Source: Pigoraptor vietnamica (lineage: Eukaryota; Opisthokonta; Filasterea). From it: DNA of 22,569 nucleotides. Shown in pieces: positions 21,201-22,569 of the stretch. Both the position numbers and the translations under genes were made by a program. Each line of letters starts with the position of its first letter. Positions within the stretch are counted from its first letter, which is position 1. Under the pieces are notes generated by a model. That model was not told where the DNA came from. It worked only from the letters and a program-made list of their open reading frames with translations, and ran no database searches. The DNA lies in assembly GCA_943704525.1 (NCBI GenBank), contig CALSCQ010001346.1:1-22569 (forward strand). Reading direction: 5' to 3'.

Positions 21201-21796
21201 ACACGCGGACGGAGTTGCGCGAGGCGCGCGCGCAGCTGCAGCAGCTGCGCAACCAGAGCGGGGACTTGACAGTGCGCGCACAGGAGACCGAAACGGCGCT
21301 CGAACGCGCCCACGCCGAAGCAAACCAGCTCCGGGAAGAGGTGCGCGGACTCAAGGAACGCCTCGACGCCCGACGCCAGGAGTCGGAAGAGCTCGGGCAC
21401 CGTTGCTCCGAGCTGTCGGCGGAGTTGGCGAAGAAGGAGGCGGCGTTGCGCGCCCTGCAAGCCTCGCTGGACGCGGCGAACCGCGAGCGCGAGGCGTCGG
21501 AGCGTCGGATGGAGGCTGCCCTTCAGGACGCGAGGTCTGCGACTGCGCAGCTCCGCGAGCGGCTCACGGAACACGAGCGCACGTCAGCGCATCTCTTGGT
21601 CGAGAAGGAGAAGGAGGTCTCGCTCGAGAAGGAGATGCGCGCGCAAGTGGAGCGGCTGAGGGAAGAGAGCATTCGCAGGTGCGAACAGCGCGTGCTCGAG
21701 CTGCAGGAGCGCGCCGACTCGATGGCGAGCGCGAACCGGTCGCTGCAGCAGTACATCAAGACGGTGAAGACGTCGTACAACTCGAAATTCATGTGA
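18291..21796 (+). CDS. Large coiled-coil protein with two cysteine clusters, function unknown
   Basis: Not recognised. Exons 18291-19639, 19810-19950, 20071-20184, 20330-20504, 20599-20703, 20870-21043 and 21191-21796 give 887 residues, and every phase agrees. Residues 1 to about 180 are non-coiled and basic/Pro-Ser-rich, with possible short globular motifs (RLVHSWYVGEPANVVP, VLPQGEREWLRELDRV, VDYNPENVGDGYTWASRSHK). From about 180 to the end it is dominated by Glu/Arg/Leu/Ala heptads typical of long dimeric coiled coils, for example LRQRVASLEEERDRLQDLAD. The coil is interrupted by a Cys/His cluster at about 217-230 (CCEHAESCCHECCG) and another at about 280-295 (HCLHRSQCKLDGCKC), which could bind metal or form disulfides. 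The protein ends YNSKFM. A cytoskeletal, centrosomal or flagellar scaffold would fit, but that is a guess from composition only. The ATG at 18291 is the first in frame. Confidence 0.8.
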
Positions 21797-22029
21797 GGAA
21801 CAGTGCCGTTCCACTGACAGCGCCGTCGTCCTTGATTTCGCTTTGGTTTTGCTTTCCCGCTGTCTCTCTTTGGTCGAATCGCGGCGCGTGCGTGTTCGTT
21901 GCTTTCTTGCGCGTTCGCTGGCCTTCTGCGCTCAGGCCTTGTCAAATAACTTAAAATCGACAGAAAATTTGACCACGTGCAGAAAGTGTGTGGTGTGTTG
22001 TTTAATTCCTCGAACGTAAACGGCAGCCC

Positions 22030-22498
22030 TCACGAGTCGGCCGTCTTGAGCATCTCGAGGAACGCGACCGAAAGGCGCCCCTTTGCGCCGGACAGCTCGA
22101 CGTCCGCAAACTCCTCCCCCTCGCGCCAGTGCAGCACCGTCACAATGTCCCCGGGCCGCGCCGAGATCTCGGTCGCGTCGGCAGCGACGTGGTTCATGAT
22201 CACGCGCGCAAAGCGAATCTTGGGCTTGGCGAGCGTTGCCTCGGACAGCCGCCTTCCGCCGTTGCTATCGGACGAGCGCGTGGGCGTCGACGCAGACATG
22301 CTGGCAAGAGCCGGCCTGCGGTAGGAAGGCGTTAGCACGCGGGAATCCAGGTGACGTGGACGCGTCTCCGGTTGCTCTGTGCAGCACTCACGTCGATGCC
22401 TTCAGGTCGTCCACGGCCGTCTGGACGAGGTCGTACCCTTTGCTGAAGAACCGCAATTGCGCCTCCATGAAGGCGAGGAGCCGCCGCAGCTGCTCGTC
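22030..22498 (-). CDS. BAR-SH3 protein, C-terminal part (5' part outside window)
   Basis: Two 3' exons, 22498-22392 and 22315-22030, joined across a 76-base intron, encode 130 residues. The first (EQLRRLLAFMEAQLRFFSKG, then YDLVQTAVDDLKAS) matches the last helix of BAR domains of the endophilin/BIN/nadrin kind, in which a FxEAQLxFF motif is typical. A short linker with RRLSEATL follows. The last 60 or so residues form an SH3-like domain: ARVIMNHVAADATEISARPG, then DIVTVLHWREGEEFADVELS, then GAKGRLSVAFLEML. BAR-SH3 proteins bend membranes and recruit partners during endocytosis. The SH3 lacks the usual ALYDY motif, the conserved Trp and the PxxY region of peptide-binding SH3 domains. An intron runs from 22499 off the window end. 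It converges with the coiled-coil gene, 233 bases apart. Confidence 0.75.
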
Positions 22499-22569
22499 CT
22501 GCGATTGCGACACGGACGCGTGTCAGCGCACATCAAGACGGGAGTGGGGACAGGCGGGGTTGGGGGATC

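Overview
This is a GC-rich, intron-rich nuclear segment from a eukaryote, most likely a unicellular protist. Ten protein genes can be built from it with 34 GT-AG introns of about 76-381 bases. All reading phases agree across the junctions. The gene set is a mix: metazoan-like EVI5-type RabGAP and BAR-SH3 architectures, a protein resembling the fungal RanGTP-binding Yrb30 family, a Ctr copper transporter and two-unit polyubiquitin. I would place it loosely among amoebozoans, unicellular holozoans or apusomonad-like protists. Genus cannot be read from this sequence. I see no tRNA, rRNA, CRISPR, transposon or viral element.

Layout. Minus strand: SRP72 (39-3229, C-terminus outside the window), a Ctr-type copper transporter (3456-4583) and mitochondrial succinyl-CoA ligase alpha (5223-7660). 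Plus strand: a SPOUT1-like RNA methyltransferase (8033-9460), divergent from SUCLG1 across 372 bases. It is followed by an unfamiliar protein with a Tudor-like barrel and a C-terminal CaaX box (10073-11317) and an EVI5-like TBC RabGAP (12024-15293, perhaps with an upstream exon). An intronless Yrb30/Ran-binding-like gene (15653-16828, minus) converges on the RabGAP and diverges from polyubiquitin (17508-17969, plus). Then come a long coiled-coil protein with two cysteine clusters (18291-21796, plus) and the 3' end of a BAR-SH3 protein (22030-22498, minus, running off the window).

The genes are mostly housekeeping and do not form one pathway. The loose themes are protein targeting and trafficking (SRP72, RabGAP, BAR-SH3), nuclear transport (Yrb30-like), protein turnover (ubiquitin), and mitochondrial and copper metabolism.

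I did not find a convincing new multi-gene system. The best leads are the Tudor-CaaX protein, an 11-bp repeat cluster upstream of the ubiquitin TATA box, the cysteine-studded coiled-coil protein, a degenerate SH3 domain, and recurrent Arg-Arg-x-Ser sites in three of the proteins.
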